Source: Moorena producens 3L
Lineage (GTDB): Bacteria > Cyanobacteriota > Cyanobacteriia > Cyanobacteriales > Coleofasciculaceae
Reading direction: 5' to 3'
Assembly: GCF_000211815.1 (NCBI RefSeq)
Contig: NZ_GL890832.1
Span: 44,475-108,474 of the forward strand
Length of the DNA stretch: 64,000 nucleotides
The notes under the pieces were generated by a model. The model saw nothing but the letters and a program-made list of their open reading frames with translations. It ran no database searches and was not told the DNA's origin. Positions 28,117 to 36,244 of this stretch are shown here, piece by piece. Made by a program: the position numbers and the translations under genes. Every line of letters starts with the position of its first letter. The first letter of the stretch is position 1.

Positions 28117-29115
28117 ATGTCTTCAGTATATTACACCTTGGCTGGTATGTTTGAACGCTCTGGTGTTGGACTGCACAGCGGTATTTCAACCAAAGTAAGG
28201 GTACTACCAGCTGCTGCTGGAGAAGGACGATATTTTGTGCGGGTTGACCTACCAGGTAAACCGGTTATTCCAGCAAACATAGATGCAGTTTCAGATACCA
28301 CACTATCTACGGAACTCTCGACATCAGCCCAGTATGGAAACGCTACCGTTCGTACGGTGGAACACCTTTTAGCTGCACTGGCTGGTAGTGGTGTGGATAA
28401 TGCTCAGATTGAGATTGATGGTCCAGAAGTGCCTCTTTTAGATGGTTCGGCGAAGGTGTGGCTGGAAGCTATCCAGGAGGTGGGAGTAGTAGCAGCAGGG
28501 GTTCGAGGAATCGAGGGAAAAGCATACGAGAGCTTTACACCCGGACAAGTTCGAGCTACCCTAACACCCCGTCACCTCCTAACTCCCTCAGAAACAACAC
28601 CTATCCCTTTTGTATTAAACGAGCCAGTCTCGGTTTATCACGGAGATGCCTTTGTAACCGCTCTACCAGCACCCAAAACTCGATTTACCTATGGCATTGA
28701 CTTTGCGTTACCAGCTATTGGTAAACAATGGTATAGTTGGACTCCAGAACAGGACAATTTTGCTGATGCGATCGCACCAGCTCGCACCTTTGGCTTGGCT
28801 GATCAAATTGACCAGCTGCGCGATCGCGGTTTAATTAAAGGTGGTAGCTTGGACAATGCTCTGGTTTGTGGTCAACACGGATGGGTTAATCCTCCCTTAC
28901 GATTTTCAAATGAGCCAGTACGTCATAAACTTTTAGACTTAGTAGGGGATTTGAGTTTATTAGGACGTTTTCCTGTTGCTCATATCCTGGCCTATAAAGC
29001 TAGCCACCATCTCCATGTCCAACTTGCCAAAAAGCTGGCTGAACGCATGGGTTGCAAGTTAAACACAAAGAAGGTTGAACCTTTAAAAATTAACAAACTA
29101 ACCTGCAATCTGTAA
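28117..29115 (+). CDS. lpxC: UDP-3-O-acyl-GlcNAc deacetylase LpxC
   Basis: LpxC, 332 residues, is a zinc enzyme that commits UDP-3-O-acyl-GlcNAc to lipid A synthesis. Visible parts are the RSGVGLHSG N-terminus, VRTVEHLLAALAGSGVDNAQIEIDGPEVPLLDGSA (zinc His in VEHLL), FADAIAPARTFGLADQI, GGSLDNALV, the zinc His and Asp in RHKLLDLVGDLSLLG, and the catalytic His in YKASHHLH. The middle (about 125-175) has an insert (SFTPGQVRATLTPRHLL...) that interrupts the usual subdomain boundary and may be a lineage-specific extra segment. ATG start at 28117. fabZ follows after 18 bases. Confidence 0.93.
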   Translation: MSSVYYTLAGMFERSGVGLHSGISTKVRVLPAAAGEGRYFVRVDLPGKPVIPANIDAVSDTTLSTELSTSAQYGNATVRTVEHLLAALAGSGVDNAQIEIDGPEVPLLDGSAKVWLEAIQEVGVVAAGVRGIEGKAYESFTPGQVRATLTPRHLLTPSETTPIPFVLNEPVSVYHGDAFVTALPAPKTRFTYGIDFALPAIGKQWYSWTPEQDNFADAIAPARTFGLADQIDQLRDRGLIKGGSLDNALVCGQHGWVNPPLRFSNEPVRHKLLDLVGDLSLLGRFPVAHILAYKASHHLHVQLAKKLAERMGCKLNTKKVEPLKINKLTCNL

Positions 29116-29133
29116 TTTTATTAAAGTACGCTT

Positions 29134-29646
29134 ATGTCCACACTGACTGACGTTAACACGCCAAATAACTCTACCGGAACTACCAAGGATGTAAATGATG
29201 ACTCATCGACTAAAACAGTTCTAACCGTCGAAGACATTCATAAACTACTCCCCCATCGGTATCCTTTCGCATTAGTTGATCGGATTATTGACTATGTTCC
29301 AGGTAAAAGAGCTGTAGGTATCAAAAATGTTACCTTCAACGAACCTTTTTTTCAAGGACATTTTCCTGGACGACCCTTGATGCCTGGGGTGATGATCGTG
29401 GAAGCTATGGCTCAGGTTGGCGGGATTGTATTAACCCAAATGCCCGATAGTCCTGAGGGATTATTCGTATTTGCAGGGATTGACAAAGTTCGTTTTCGGC
29501 GTCCCGTAGTGCCAGGAGATCAACTGGTGATGACTGCGGAACTGTTGTCCATCAAGCGCAGTCGTTTTGGTAAGATGCACTCAGTTGCTACTGTTGATGG
29601 TAAGAAAGCAGCAGAAGGCGAGCTTATGTTCTCTATAGTGGATTAA
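29134..29646 (+). CDS. fabZ: 3-hydroxyacyl-ACP dehydratase FabZ
   Basis: FabZ, 170 residues, dehydrates 3-hydroxyacyl-ACP in fatty acid synthesis and influences the supply of acyl chains for lipid A. The hot-dog fold is clear from LLPHRYPFALVDRI (about 43-56), FFQGHFPGRPLMPGVMIVEAMAQ with the catalytic His and Glu, and VRFRRPVVPGDQL. The first 30 residues (Asn/Thr/Asp-rich) look disordered and are longer than in E. coli. It lies 18 bases after lpxC. The downstream gap to lpxA is filled with repeats. Confidence 0.95.
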   Translation: MSTLTDVNTPNNSTGTTKDVNDDSSTKTVLTVEDIHKLLPHRYPFALVDRIIDYVPGKRAVGIKNVTFNEPFFQGHFPGRPLMPGVMIVEAMAQVGGIVLTQMPDSPEGLFVFAGIDKVRFRRPVVPGDQLVMTAELLSIKRSRFGKMHSVATVDGKKAAEGELMFSIVD

Positions 29647-30036
29647 AACATGATTAGCAAGAGCTTAGAAAGTTATTTAGTTGTTCGCCTTTGGCGTCCC
29701 TTTTAGGGTAGGTTATTTGCTTGAAAGTTATTTGGTTGTTCGCCTTTGGCGTCCCTTTTAGGGTAGGTTATTTGCTTGAAATACTTGACTTTGGAGGTTA
29801 AAAGTTAATGTTATATATTATGACTACAACCTGCAACATTAAACCTTAAACCTGCAACAGTCAACCTTAACCCTTAAACCTGCAACAGTCAACCTTAACC
29901 TTTCAACATTAAACCTTAAACCTGCAACCTTTAACCTTCAACCTTTAACCTGCAACCTGCAACCTGCAACAGTCAACCTTAACCTTTCAACCTGCAACCT
30001 GCAACCTGCCAGTATTGTTAGTCATTGGTCACTTTG
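29647..30036. repeat. 55-base duplication and CCTGCAA/CCTTAAA minisatellite
   Basis: 29671-29725 and 29726-29780 are two copies of a 55-base unit with one mismatch (AGTTATTTAGTTGTTCGCC...). A related word, TTTAGTTGTTCACCTTTGGC, is at about 46281-46300. From about 29825 to 30010 there are units of AACCTGC, AACAGTC and AACCTTA heptamers. No gene. Confidence 0.85.
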
Positions 30037-30843
30037 GTGTTTGGAAAATTGGCAACACTTATTCATCCTACTGCTGTTATCCATCCTGGTGCTGAACTAC
30101 ACCCGACAGTTCAGATTGGTGCCTACGCGGTGATCGAAGATAATGTGAAAGTTGGTCCAGAAACAACCATTGGTGCCCATGTGGTTCTTTCTGGACCAAT
30201 GGAGATCGGAGCCAGGAATCAAATCTTTCCAGGAGCAGTACTGGGTTCGGAACCCCAAGACCTCAAGTATGATGGTGCTCCTAGCTGGGTGAGAATTGGT
30301 GATAATAATCTAATTCGAGAGTACGTCACCATTAACCGAGCCACCGGGGCAGGAGAAGCAACTGTAATTGGCAATGGCAATATGCTAATGGCTTATAGTC
30401 ATGTTGCTCACAATTGTGTAATTGAAGATTATGTAATTATCGCTAATGGAACTGCTATAGCGGGTCACGTTTATATTGAGTCCCAGGTGAGAATTAGTGG
30501 GGTGTTGGGAATTCATCAATTTGTCCACATTGGACGTCTAGCTATGGTCGGTGGGATGAGTCGCATTGACCGGGATGTTCCACCCTATATGCTAGTGGAG
30601 GGAAATCCATCCCGAGTGCGATCGCTTAACTTAATCGGTCTTAAACGGGCTGGACTGACAACTGGTGAGATTAGACAGCTAAAAAATGTATTCCGGAAGC
30701 TCTATCTTTCAGGACAACCGTTCACTCAAGCCCTCCAAACTTTGGAATTGCCACCAGATAACCCACATGTGCAGCACCTGCATCAGTTTTTGCAGTTGTC
30801 TGTCATGGAAGGTCGTCGGGGTTTGATTCCTGGTCGTCGGTGA
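30037..30843 (+). CDS. lpxA: UDP-GlcNAc acyltransferase LpxA
   Basis: LpxA catalyses the first step of lipid A synthesis. It has the left-handed parallel beta-helix of hexapeptide repeats, for example IHPTAVIHPGAELHPTVQIG and VIEDNVKVGPETTIGAHV. It also has GAPSWVRIGDNNLIREYVTI (catalytic His region follows in YSHVAHNC), IHQFVHIG and a C-terminal helical part. No ATG is in the proper place. Candidate starts are GTG at 30037 and TTG at 30049 (MATLIHPTAV, the usual N-terminus); TTGs at 30025 and 30034 are also in frame. I give 30037, but 30049 is just as likely. The start region abuts the minisatellite upstream. Convergent with the RTX gene, separated by an inverted repeat. Confidence 0.88.
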   Translation: MFGKLATLIHPTAVIHPGAELHPTVQIGAYAVIEDNVKVGPETTIGAHVVLSGPMEIGARNQIFPGAVLGSEPQDLKYDGAPSWVRIGDNNLIREYVTINRATGAGEATVIGNGNMLMAYSHVAHNCVIEDYVIIANGTAIAGHVYIESQVRISGVLGIHQFVHIGRLAMVGGMSRIDRDVPPYMLVEGNPSRVRSLNLIGLKRAGLTTGEIRQLKNVFRKLYLSGQPFTQALQTLELPPDNPHVQHLHQFLQLSVMEGRRGLIPGRR

Positions 30844-30903
30844 AAAGGGTAAAGGTTATCAAGGTTTATTTCAAATTCCTTTTACCTTTAACCTTTACCC
30901 TTT
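30844..30903. terminator. Inverted repeat between convergent genes
   Basis: AAAGGGTAAAGGTTA (30844-30858) and its exact complement (30889-30903) form 15-base arms around a 30-base loop. The placement right after the lpxA stop and before the RTX gene's stop fits a shared terminator, although the loop is long. Confidence 0.5.
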
Positions 30904-30944
30904 GCTAACCTATTTTAGAGATTCTTAATTAAGAAAATAGGAGA

Positions 30945-31910
30945 TTAAAACACAAAATCTGCTTCTGTGATATCACCAGAATCTACACCAGTCAAGACAG
31001 CTAATGGTTGATTATTGATGGTGGTGATTATGGTATCGTCATTTTGTTCAAAAATCGAAATCTGGCCAAAGGTCAGACCATCTAACTGCAACAGATCTTC
31101 GCCATCGGTAAAGTCAGTGATGGTGAGTTTGCCTACTGTTGACAAGACAAAGGTATCTTGCCCACTGCCACCAGTTAAAATGTCATCTCCTGGGCCACCG
31201 ATCAGGGTATCGTCATCATTTCCGCCTTCGAGGGTATCCTGACCATTGCCACCTTTGAGGGTGTCATGACCGTCCCCTCCAAACAGTTGATCGTCACCGT
31301 CACCACCGTCGAGGTAGTCTTCCCCAGCAAAGCCTAGAAGGGTATCTTGACTGTTAAGCCCTTTGATAATATCGTCACCTCCGCCACCTTCAAGGCTGTC
31401 ATTGTTGGAAGTACCGATTAGAGTAACACCAGCTTCCTCAAAGCTAAGGTTGTCAAGGGCGAAGCGGAAAGCAGCGGCATCATTGAAATCGATCACGACC
31501 CGGTCTATTGGTGTACTAATACCAGAAAGGGAGAACAGACCCTCGGTAAAGCTTGGCTGTGAACTAGTATCGACTGCGATCGTATTTACCAATGTGGAGC
31601 CATCATCAAACAGTTCCACTGTAAAACCAGGTGTGAGAGTAGCAAAGGTACTCAGCGCCACCCCAAACTCAAGCTCGGAAACCGGTGCATCAAAGTCAAG
31701 GGTTAGGATTCCGGCGGCATCACCTTCCAAACTCGGATCTTGTACAAAAGCAATTGATCCTGGACCGAAGGAACCATAATTGGCATCCGTTGAATCTACC
31801 CCACCGACTTTGAAATCAAATGTGACCCCCATGAAACTTAGGTCATCAACCGGTTGAAAAGGCAGTTCATCGAAGGTCAGAACTGTTGTGTTAGTGGAAT
31901 TGGTAGACAT
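30945..31910 (-). CDS. RTX-type calcium-binding repeat protein
   Basis: This 321-residue acidic protein is probably secreted by a type I system. The N-terminal half (1-165) looks like a beta-sandwich domain (FDELPFQPV...DLSFMGVTFDF, then FALDNLSFEE). Residues about 166-255 are hemolysin-type nonapeptide repeats of the form GGDGDDxLxG (SLEGGGGDDIIKGL, YLDGGDGDDQLFGG and others). Those bind calcium once outside the cell. The C-terminus (TITDFTDGEDLLQLDGL... to VF) fits the uncleaved type I secretion signal. There is no Sec signal. Its promoter region (31911-32160) is very AT-rich. No toxin or enzyme domain is seen. Confidence 0.85.
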   Translation of the reverse strand: MSTNSTNTTVLTFDELPFQPVDDLSFMGVTFDFKVGGVDSTDANYGSFGPGSIAFVQDPSLEGDAAGILTLDFDAPVSELEFGVALSTFATLTPGFTVELFDDGSTLVNTIAVDTSSQPSFTEGLFSLSGISTPIDRVVIDFNDAAAFRFALDNLSFEEAGVTLIGTSNNDSLEGGGGDDIIKGLNSQDTLLGFAGEDYLDGGDGDDQLFGGDGHDTLKGGNGQDTLEGGNDDDTLIGGPGDDILTGGSGQDTFVLSTVGKLTITDFTDGEDLLQLDGLTFGQISIFEQNDDTIITTINNQPLAVLTGVDSGDITEADFVF

Positions 31911-32487
31911 CTTTATTTCTCCTAAAAAAAAATTTTAATTGCACCCTATAGTATGAATATTGTGATTTTAGCTTGATGGAATTAGCGCAAATCACTAATG
32001 ATTTTCATTTTATTCATTTTTTATGATACTTTAAAAAATATTAAAATTGGATGAATTAAATGACTAGTTTTAATGAAGTTTATGTGAATAATTTAAAATT
32101 CCATAAAATTGTAAAACTTATCTTTTAAAAGAAAATACTTAAGTATAAAAAATTTACATAATTAGTGATTAAGCTTTTATGGATTTAAATGTCCGTTCCC
32201 GTAGCGTGACCGTAGGTCAATCCCGTAGCGTGACCGTAGGTCAATCCCGTAGCGTGACCGTAGGTCAATCCCGTAGCGTGACCGTAGGTCAATCCACTGG
32301 CGCAAAAGCTGGTCTACCCTCTCCCCATCTCCCGATCTCCTCATCTCCCCAAAGGGCCCCTATTCACAATTTCAAGGTGTGACAGCTTACCCTCGCCTGG
32401 CACTGATACCATGTTTCAGTGGTCAGGTAATTTAGATATGGTTACTGTCTACTGCCTATTTCCCTAATCCCTATCCACCCATTAACC
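31911..32487. repeat. AT-rich promoter region and 24-base repeat array
   Basis: 31911-32160 is strongly AT-rich, probably regulatory for the divergent RTX gene. 32197-32292 holds four perfect copies of a 24-base unit beginning TCCCGTAGCGTGACC and ending GTAGGTCAA. The frame across it reads as RSVTVGQS repeats and may not be a real gene. CCCATCTCCC-type words follow. Confidence 0.85.
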
Positions 32488-33717
32488 ATGACTCTCAAAA
32501 CCATCTTTATCAGTACTGGCGAGGTATCTGGTGATTTACAAGGGGCTCTACTGATTGAAGCATTGAAACGTCAGGGAACAGCAGCTGGCTTAGAGTTAGA
32601 GATTGTTGCTCTAGGGGGTGATCAAATGGCTCAAGCTGGTGCGAAGCTGTTGGGTAATACCACCAGTATTGGTTCTGTGGGAATTCTGGAATCTCTACCC
32701 TTTGTGCTGCCTACCCTGAAAGTCCAAGGTCGTGCCAAACAGTATCTCCGGCAGCAGCCCCCTGACCTAGTGGTGCTGATTGACTACATGGGACCAAATT
32801 TGAGTATTGGGAGTTTTCTTAAGCGTGAACTACCGCAAGTACCGGTAGTGTATTATATTGCTCCCCAAGAGTGGGTTTGGTCTATCTCTAAGCGCAACAC
32901 CAGGATTATTGTAGAGATGACTGATATCATGTTGGCAATTTTCCCAGAAGAAGCCCGTTACTTTGTGGAAAAGGGAGCGTCAGTTAGTTGGGTAGGTCAT
33001 CCCCTGGTAGATCGGATGGAATCTAGCCCAAGCCGGGAAGAGGCTCGTGCTACCTTAGGCATAGCTCCAGAACAAACTGCGATCGCACTTTTACCTGCCT
33101 CTAGACAACAAGAAATTAAGTATCTCATGCCTGTAGTCTTTGAAGCCGCCAAGCAGCTACAGTCACAATTGTTGGATACTAAGCAAACACGGGTTAGCCA
33201 GTCAAAGGGTGAAAGGTTAAGGGAAAGTCAACCTGATTCACCACTATTTTGGATTCCCCTATCTTTAGAAGCCTATCGCCATCCCATTGAAGAAGCAGTA
33301 AAGCGCTATGGTTTACAAGCTAAGGTGGTTGCTGGTCAAACCAAGGAAATCTTGGCTGCTGCTGATTTAGCCATTACCAAGTCAGGTACAGTGAATTTGG
33401 AACTAGCACTACTAGATGTGCCCCAGGTGGTTTTCTACCGAGTTAATCCCTTTACCTACTGGCTTGCTCGCACCTTCTTGAAGTTTTCGATTCCCTTCAT
33501 GTCTCCCCCTAACTTGGTAGTAATGCGTTCGATTGTGCCGGAGTTGTTACAAGAGCAAGCCACACCAGAGAATATTGTCCGGCAATCTTTAGAACTACTT
33601 TTTAATCAAGAACGGCGTCAGCAAACCCTGAAGGATTATCAGAAAATGCGCCAGTTATTGGGTGAAGTAGGCGTATGCGATCGCGCTGCTAAGGAAATTT
33701 TCCAGCTAATCAGCTAA
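32488..33717 (+). CDS. lpxB: Lipid-A-disaccharide synthase LpxB
   Basis: LpxB, 409 residues, is a GT19 transferase that joins two acylated glucosamines into the lipid A disaccharide precursor. Motifs are STGEVSGDLQGALL (about 9-22), SVGILESLPFVLP, VVLIDYMGPNLSIG, YIAPQEWVWS (about 132-141), FPEEARYFVEKG and KSGTVNLELALLDVPQVVFY. An extra stretch of about 40 residues (around 225-265, KQTRVSQSKGERLRESQPD) interrupts the region between the two Rossmann domains, unlike the shorter E. coli protein. ATG start. It is separated from lpxA by the RTX gene, so the usual lpxA-lpxB adjacency has been broken by insertion. Confidence 0.93.
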   Translation: MTLKTIFISTGEVSGDLQGALLIEALKRQGTAAGLELEIVALGGDQMAQAGAKLLGNTTSIGSVGILESLPFVLPTLKVQGRAKQYLRQQPPDLVVLIDYMGPNLSIGSFLKRELPQVPVVYYIAPQEWVWSISKRNTRIIVEMTDIMLAIFPEEARYFVEKGASVSWVGHPLVDRMESSPSREEARATLGIAPEQTAIALLPASRQQEIKYLMPVVFEAAKQLQSQLLDTKQTRVSQSKGERLRESQPDSPLFWIPLSLEAYRHPIEEAVKRYGLQAKVVAGQTKEILAAADLAITKSGTVNLELALLDVPQVVFYRVNPFTYWLARTFLKFSIPFMSPPNLVVMRSIVPELLQEQATPENIVRQSLELLFNQERRQQTLKDYQKMRQLLGEVGVCDRAAKEIFQLIS

Positions 33718-33768
33718 GTGGTCAAAGGCTAATGGCTGATTGGTAATAGCTTAATGCTTACAATCCTG

Positions 33769-34346
33769 CTAATTCCAAACCAATTCCAAGTCTAAGACAA
33801 AGCCAGGTAAAACATCTTCTCCCGATAATGTTTTGGGAGATTTCAACACCTCTACAGCTTGATGGATTCGATAAATTTCAACCGTCTTATGATTAGGGTC
33901 AATTAACCAACCCAAACCCAGTTGATTATCAATATAATCCTGCATTTTTTGGCGTAACGGTTCCATATTGTCACTCTTTGAACGCAACTCCATTACAAAA
34001 TCAGGACAAAGGGGTGGGAAAGTTTCTTGTTGTTCAGGGGTTAATGCATTCCATCGTTTTTGAGTAACCCAAGCTGCATCAGGAGAACGAATTGCCCTAT
34101 TGGGAAGTCGAAAAGCAGTAGAGGAGTTAAAAGTAACCCCCAGTTTGGTTTGGCGATTCCATACCAAAGTTGTCCTTCTATATCAATGTTGCGTTTTCCA
34201 GTATTCCCCCCAGTGGGTGGCATAACAATTAATTTACCTGTAGCACTACGTTCTAAGCGCAAGTCTCGATTAGCACTAGCAAGTTGTTCAAACTGCTCGT
34301 CAGTAACTCTGAGGCTGGGAGGAATGTTGATCGGAAGGGTATTCAT
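33769..34346 (-). pseudogene. Uma2 family (DUF820) gene with frameshift
   Basis: Two overlapping frames make one Uma2 protein. The first codes for the N-terminal part (starts MNTLPINIPPSLRV, includes LASANRDLRLERSATGKLIVMPPTGG, up to GQLWYG). The second, from about 34167, codes for WNRQTKLGVTFNSSTAFRLPN, SPDAAWV, CPDFVMEL, LGWLID and the C-terminal GEDVLPGFVLDLELVW. The total length (578 bases) is not a multiple of three, consistent with one small indel around 34155-34167. The rest looks sound, so this may be a recent mutation or an assembly error. Confidence 0.8.
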
Positions 34347-34397
34347 GAATCAATCTCAAGTTATCCCTTATAGATATATCTAGCAATTGCTTCGCAA

Positions 34398-34643
34398 TTA
34401 AGACGAATCGTTGTCTTGCCTGGGACAACCCAAGTAAAGTTTAACAAAATCTTCCGCTGCTGCTGGATTAATCTGATACAGTGCATCCCGAAGTTGAATC
34501 ACCATCTCAGCGCCTGGATCTCTAATTTCATTCACCCAACGGTATATATTTGAACGCCCAATTCCCATCAGCACAGCGACTCGATTCTGGCTGATGCCGT
34601 AGCTTTCTAATACTTGTTTGAGGGCTTTGCCTGCTTTTCCCAT
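34398..34643 (-). CDS. Small XRE-type helix-turn-helix regulator
   Basis: This 81-residue protein is essentially a single lambda-repressor-like DNA-binding domain. The helix-turn-helix is YGISQNRVAVLMGIGRSNIYRWVNE (helices 2 and 3, about residues 15-40), followed by a predicted helix VIQLRDALYQINPAAAEDFV. Similar small regulators are widespread in cyanobacteria. It is transcribed away from the 84-residue gene at 34751, with 107 bases between. It is followed by the Uma2 gene after 51 bases on the same strand. The target is unknown. Confidence 0.85.
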   Translation of the reverse strand: MGKAGKALKQVLESYGISQNRVAVLMGIGRSNIYRWVNEIRDPGAEMVIQLRDALYQINPAAAEDFVKLYLGCPRQDNDSS

Positions 34644-34750
34644 GCCTCAAATTCTGTCATTTACTCAGGACTGAGTAAATGGCACCAAATGGACTACAAT
34701 GAGGACGACTAATTGTAGTCCATTCGGTAACAATAAGAAGGTAACTTCCC

Positions 34751-35005
34751 ATGTCCAACAACTTTCTACCAGAACCGGAAGAAACTGCCTCGGTACCAGC
34801 CTCCGAGCCTACTCCCACACCACCTCAACCCAAGCGAGAACCTGTGCAAATCCTAGTCATTGGTTCAAGTAACAGCATCACCAAAATCATCCACACCCAA
34901 TACAAACTCGGTTTTGCTGAAATCAGCGAATGGAGTCCCTTAATGCCTGCTTCCATTCCCGGTAAACAGATGCGTGCTCTTACTCGCTACGTTTCTACCA
35001 ATTAA
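34751..35005 (+). CDS. Conserved hypothetical protein, 84 residues
   Basis: It has a Pro/Glu/Thr-rich N-terminal tail (1-32), then a compact part VQILVIGSSNSITKIIHTQY and KLGFAEISEWSPLMPASIPGK. I recall such a small protein (QILVIG...) from many cyanobacterial genomes, but no function is known to me. ATG start; a plausible GAAGGT ribosome site is upstream. It is divergent from the XRE regulator gene, so their promoters share a 107-base gap. Confidence 0.6.
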   Translation: MSNNFLPEPEETASVPASEPTPTPPQPKREPVQILVIGSSNSITKIIHTQYKLGFAEISEWSPLMPASIPGKQMRALTRYVSTN

Positions 35006-35066
35006 CCTCCCTCTTCACCATAAGGGCAACTTAGCATGAGGTTAACTTCCCAAACAACAAAAAAAA

Positions 35067-36224
35067 CTAAGCACGACCACTCAATTGCAAAAGCCTAATT
35101 TCTACAACCTCTTCATAAAGCCTTTCGAGCTGAGTAATATTCCCACTTAAGGTATAGCGCTCTAGAACCCTTGCCCTAGCTTTGTGACCAAGCAAAGTAG
35201 TCCAGTCTCTGTGGTCACGCAATAGGGGCAATAGGGTTTTCAGTTGGGATGTCACCCCATGGGTATTGAGAATTACCCCAGCACCATCCTCTAACACTTC
35301 CCCATCAGCTCCAGCATCTGTGGCTACACAAGCCACACCACAAGCCATGGCTTCCAGTAATGATAAGGACAGCCCTTCCAATAGAGAAGGTAAAATAAAC
35401 ACATCCGCTGCCCGCAAAATCTCAATCCGTTGTTGCTCGGAAGCCACAAATCCTAGCCAAATGACATTTTGTTCTTCCCCATAAAATGGTTTCAATGAGG
35501 CTAATAACGGTCCATCACCAGCAATCACTAGCTTGCTGGATTTACCCAGGTTACAGTGTTTCCACGCTCGCAGCAGCGCTTCCACATTTTTTTCCGTAGC
35601 AATCCGACCTTGATAAACAAACAGGCGTTCCGCTTTGAACTGGGATGCAAACTCAGAGGTACACTGGGAGTATCCTGGAGAATATTTCTGGACATCCACC
35701 CCATTGGGAATAACTGCTAGCTTGTGATCAGGAACCCCAACCCGGCTTAGGACATCCCGTTGGAGTTGAGAAAAGATAATCACTCGGTCGTAGTGGGCGA
35801 GAAACGGCGCATAAACTTGATAGGTCAGCAATTGGGTTCCCGATTGCAAATTGCGTCGTTTACCATCAAAGGGCGGATGGAAGGTCGCCACTAGGGGTAA
35901 ATTGAGTTCGGTACAGATTTCCGGTAACAGGAAGTCTAAAGGAGATAAAGTTAAGGAAGCATGAACCAGATCAGGTTTGAGCTCCTGTAGCGATCGCTTC
36001 AAAACCTTACTGGCGGTTAGGGTTGGAATGGTATACATCTGAGACTTGTACAAGCAAGGCAGTGGTACCTCCTGACAACCCCACCAAGTCCGGTCCTCTT
36101 CTTCTTGGGCAAAGTGGAGGAAACTGACCTGGTAGCCCCGGTCGAGCAGAGCATTGGTCACTTCTCGATTGTAGGTGACGTTACCACAAAAAGGGGATTT
36201 TTTTCCGAGCCAGGCGATATGCAT
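35067..36224 (-). CDS. GT4 family glycosyltransferase
   Basis: This 385-residue protein has the two Rossmann domains of the GT-B fold. It shows WLGKKSPFCGNVTYNREV at the start, FSQLQRDVLSRVGV and IPNGVDVQKYSPG (about 170-182). Also present are the donor-binding GRIATEKNVEALLRAWK and the EX7E motif in EGLSLSLLEAMACGVACV. It is the downstream gene of a pair with an MFS transporter, 20 bases apart. It probably transfers a sugar to a lipid or polysaccharide. The specific product is not predictable. Confidence 0.85.
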   Translation of the reverse strand: MHIAWLGKKSPFCGNVTYNREVTNALLDRGYQVSFLHFAQEEEDRTWWGCQEVPLPCLYKSQMYTIPTLTASKVLKRSLQELKPDLVHASLTLSPLDFLLPEICTELNLPLVATFHPPFDGKRRNLQSGTQLLTYQVYAPFLAHYDRVIIFSQLQRDVLSRVGVPDHKLAVIPNGVDVQKYSPGYSQCTSEFASQFKAERLFVYQGRIATEKNVEALLRAWKHCNLGKSSKLVIAGDGPLLASLKPFYGEEQNVIWLGFVASEQQRIEILRAADVFILPSLLEGLSLSLLEAMACGVACVATDAGADGEVLEDGAGVILNTHGVTSQLKTLLPLLRDHRDWTTLLGHKARARVLERYTLSGNITQLERLYEEVVEIRLLQLSGRA

Positions 36225-36244
36225 TCCGGTTGGTAGTTAAGTCT

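Noticed and set aside
32179..32382. A 67-codon frame with RSVTVGQS repeats
   Set aside because: The frame consists of four 24-base repeats and Ser/Pro low-complexity sequence. It is more likely a repeat array than a gene.
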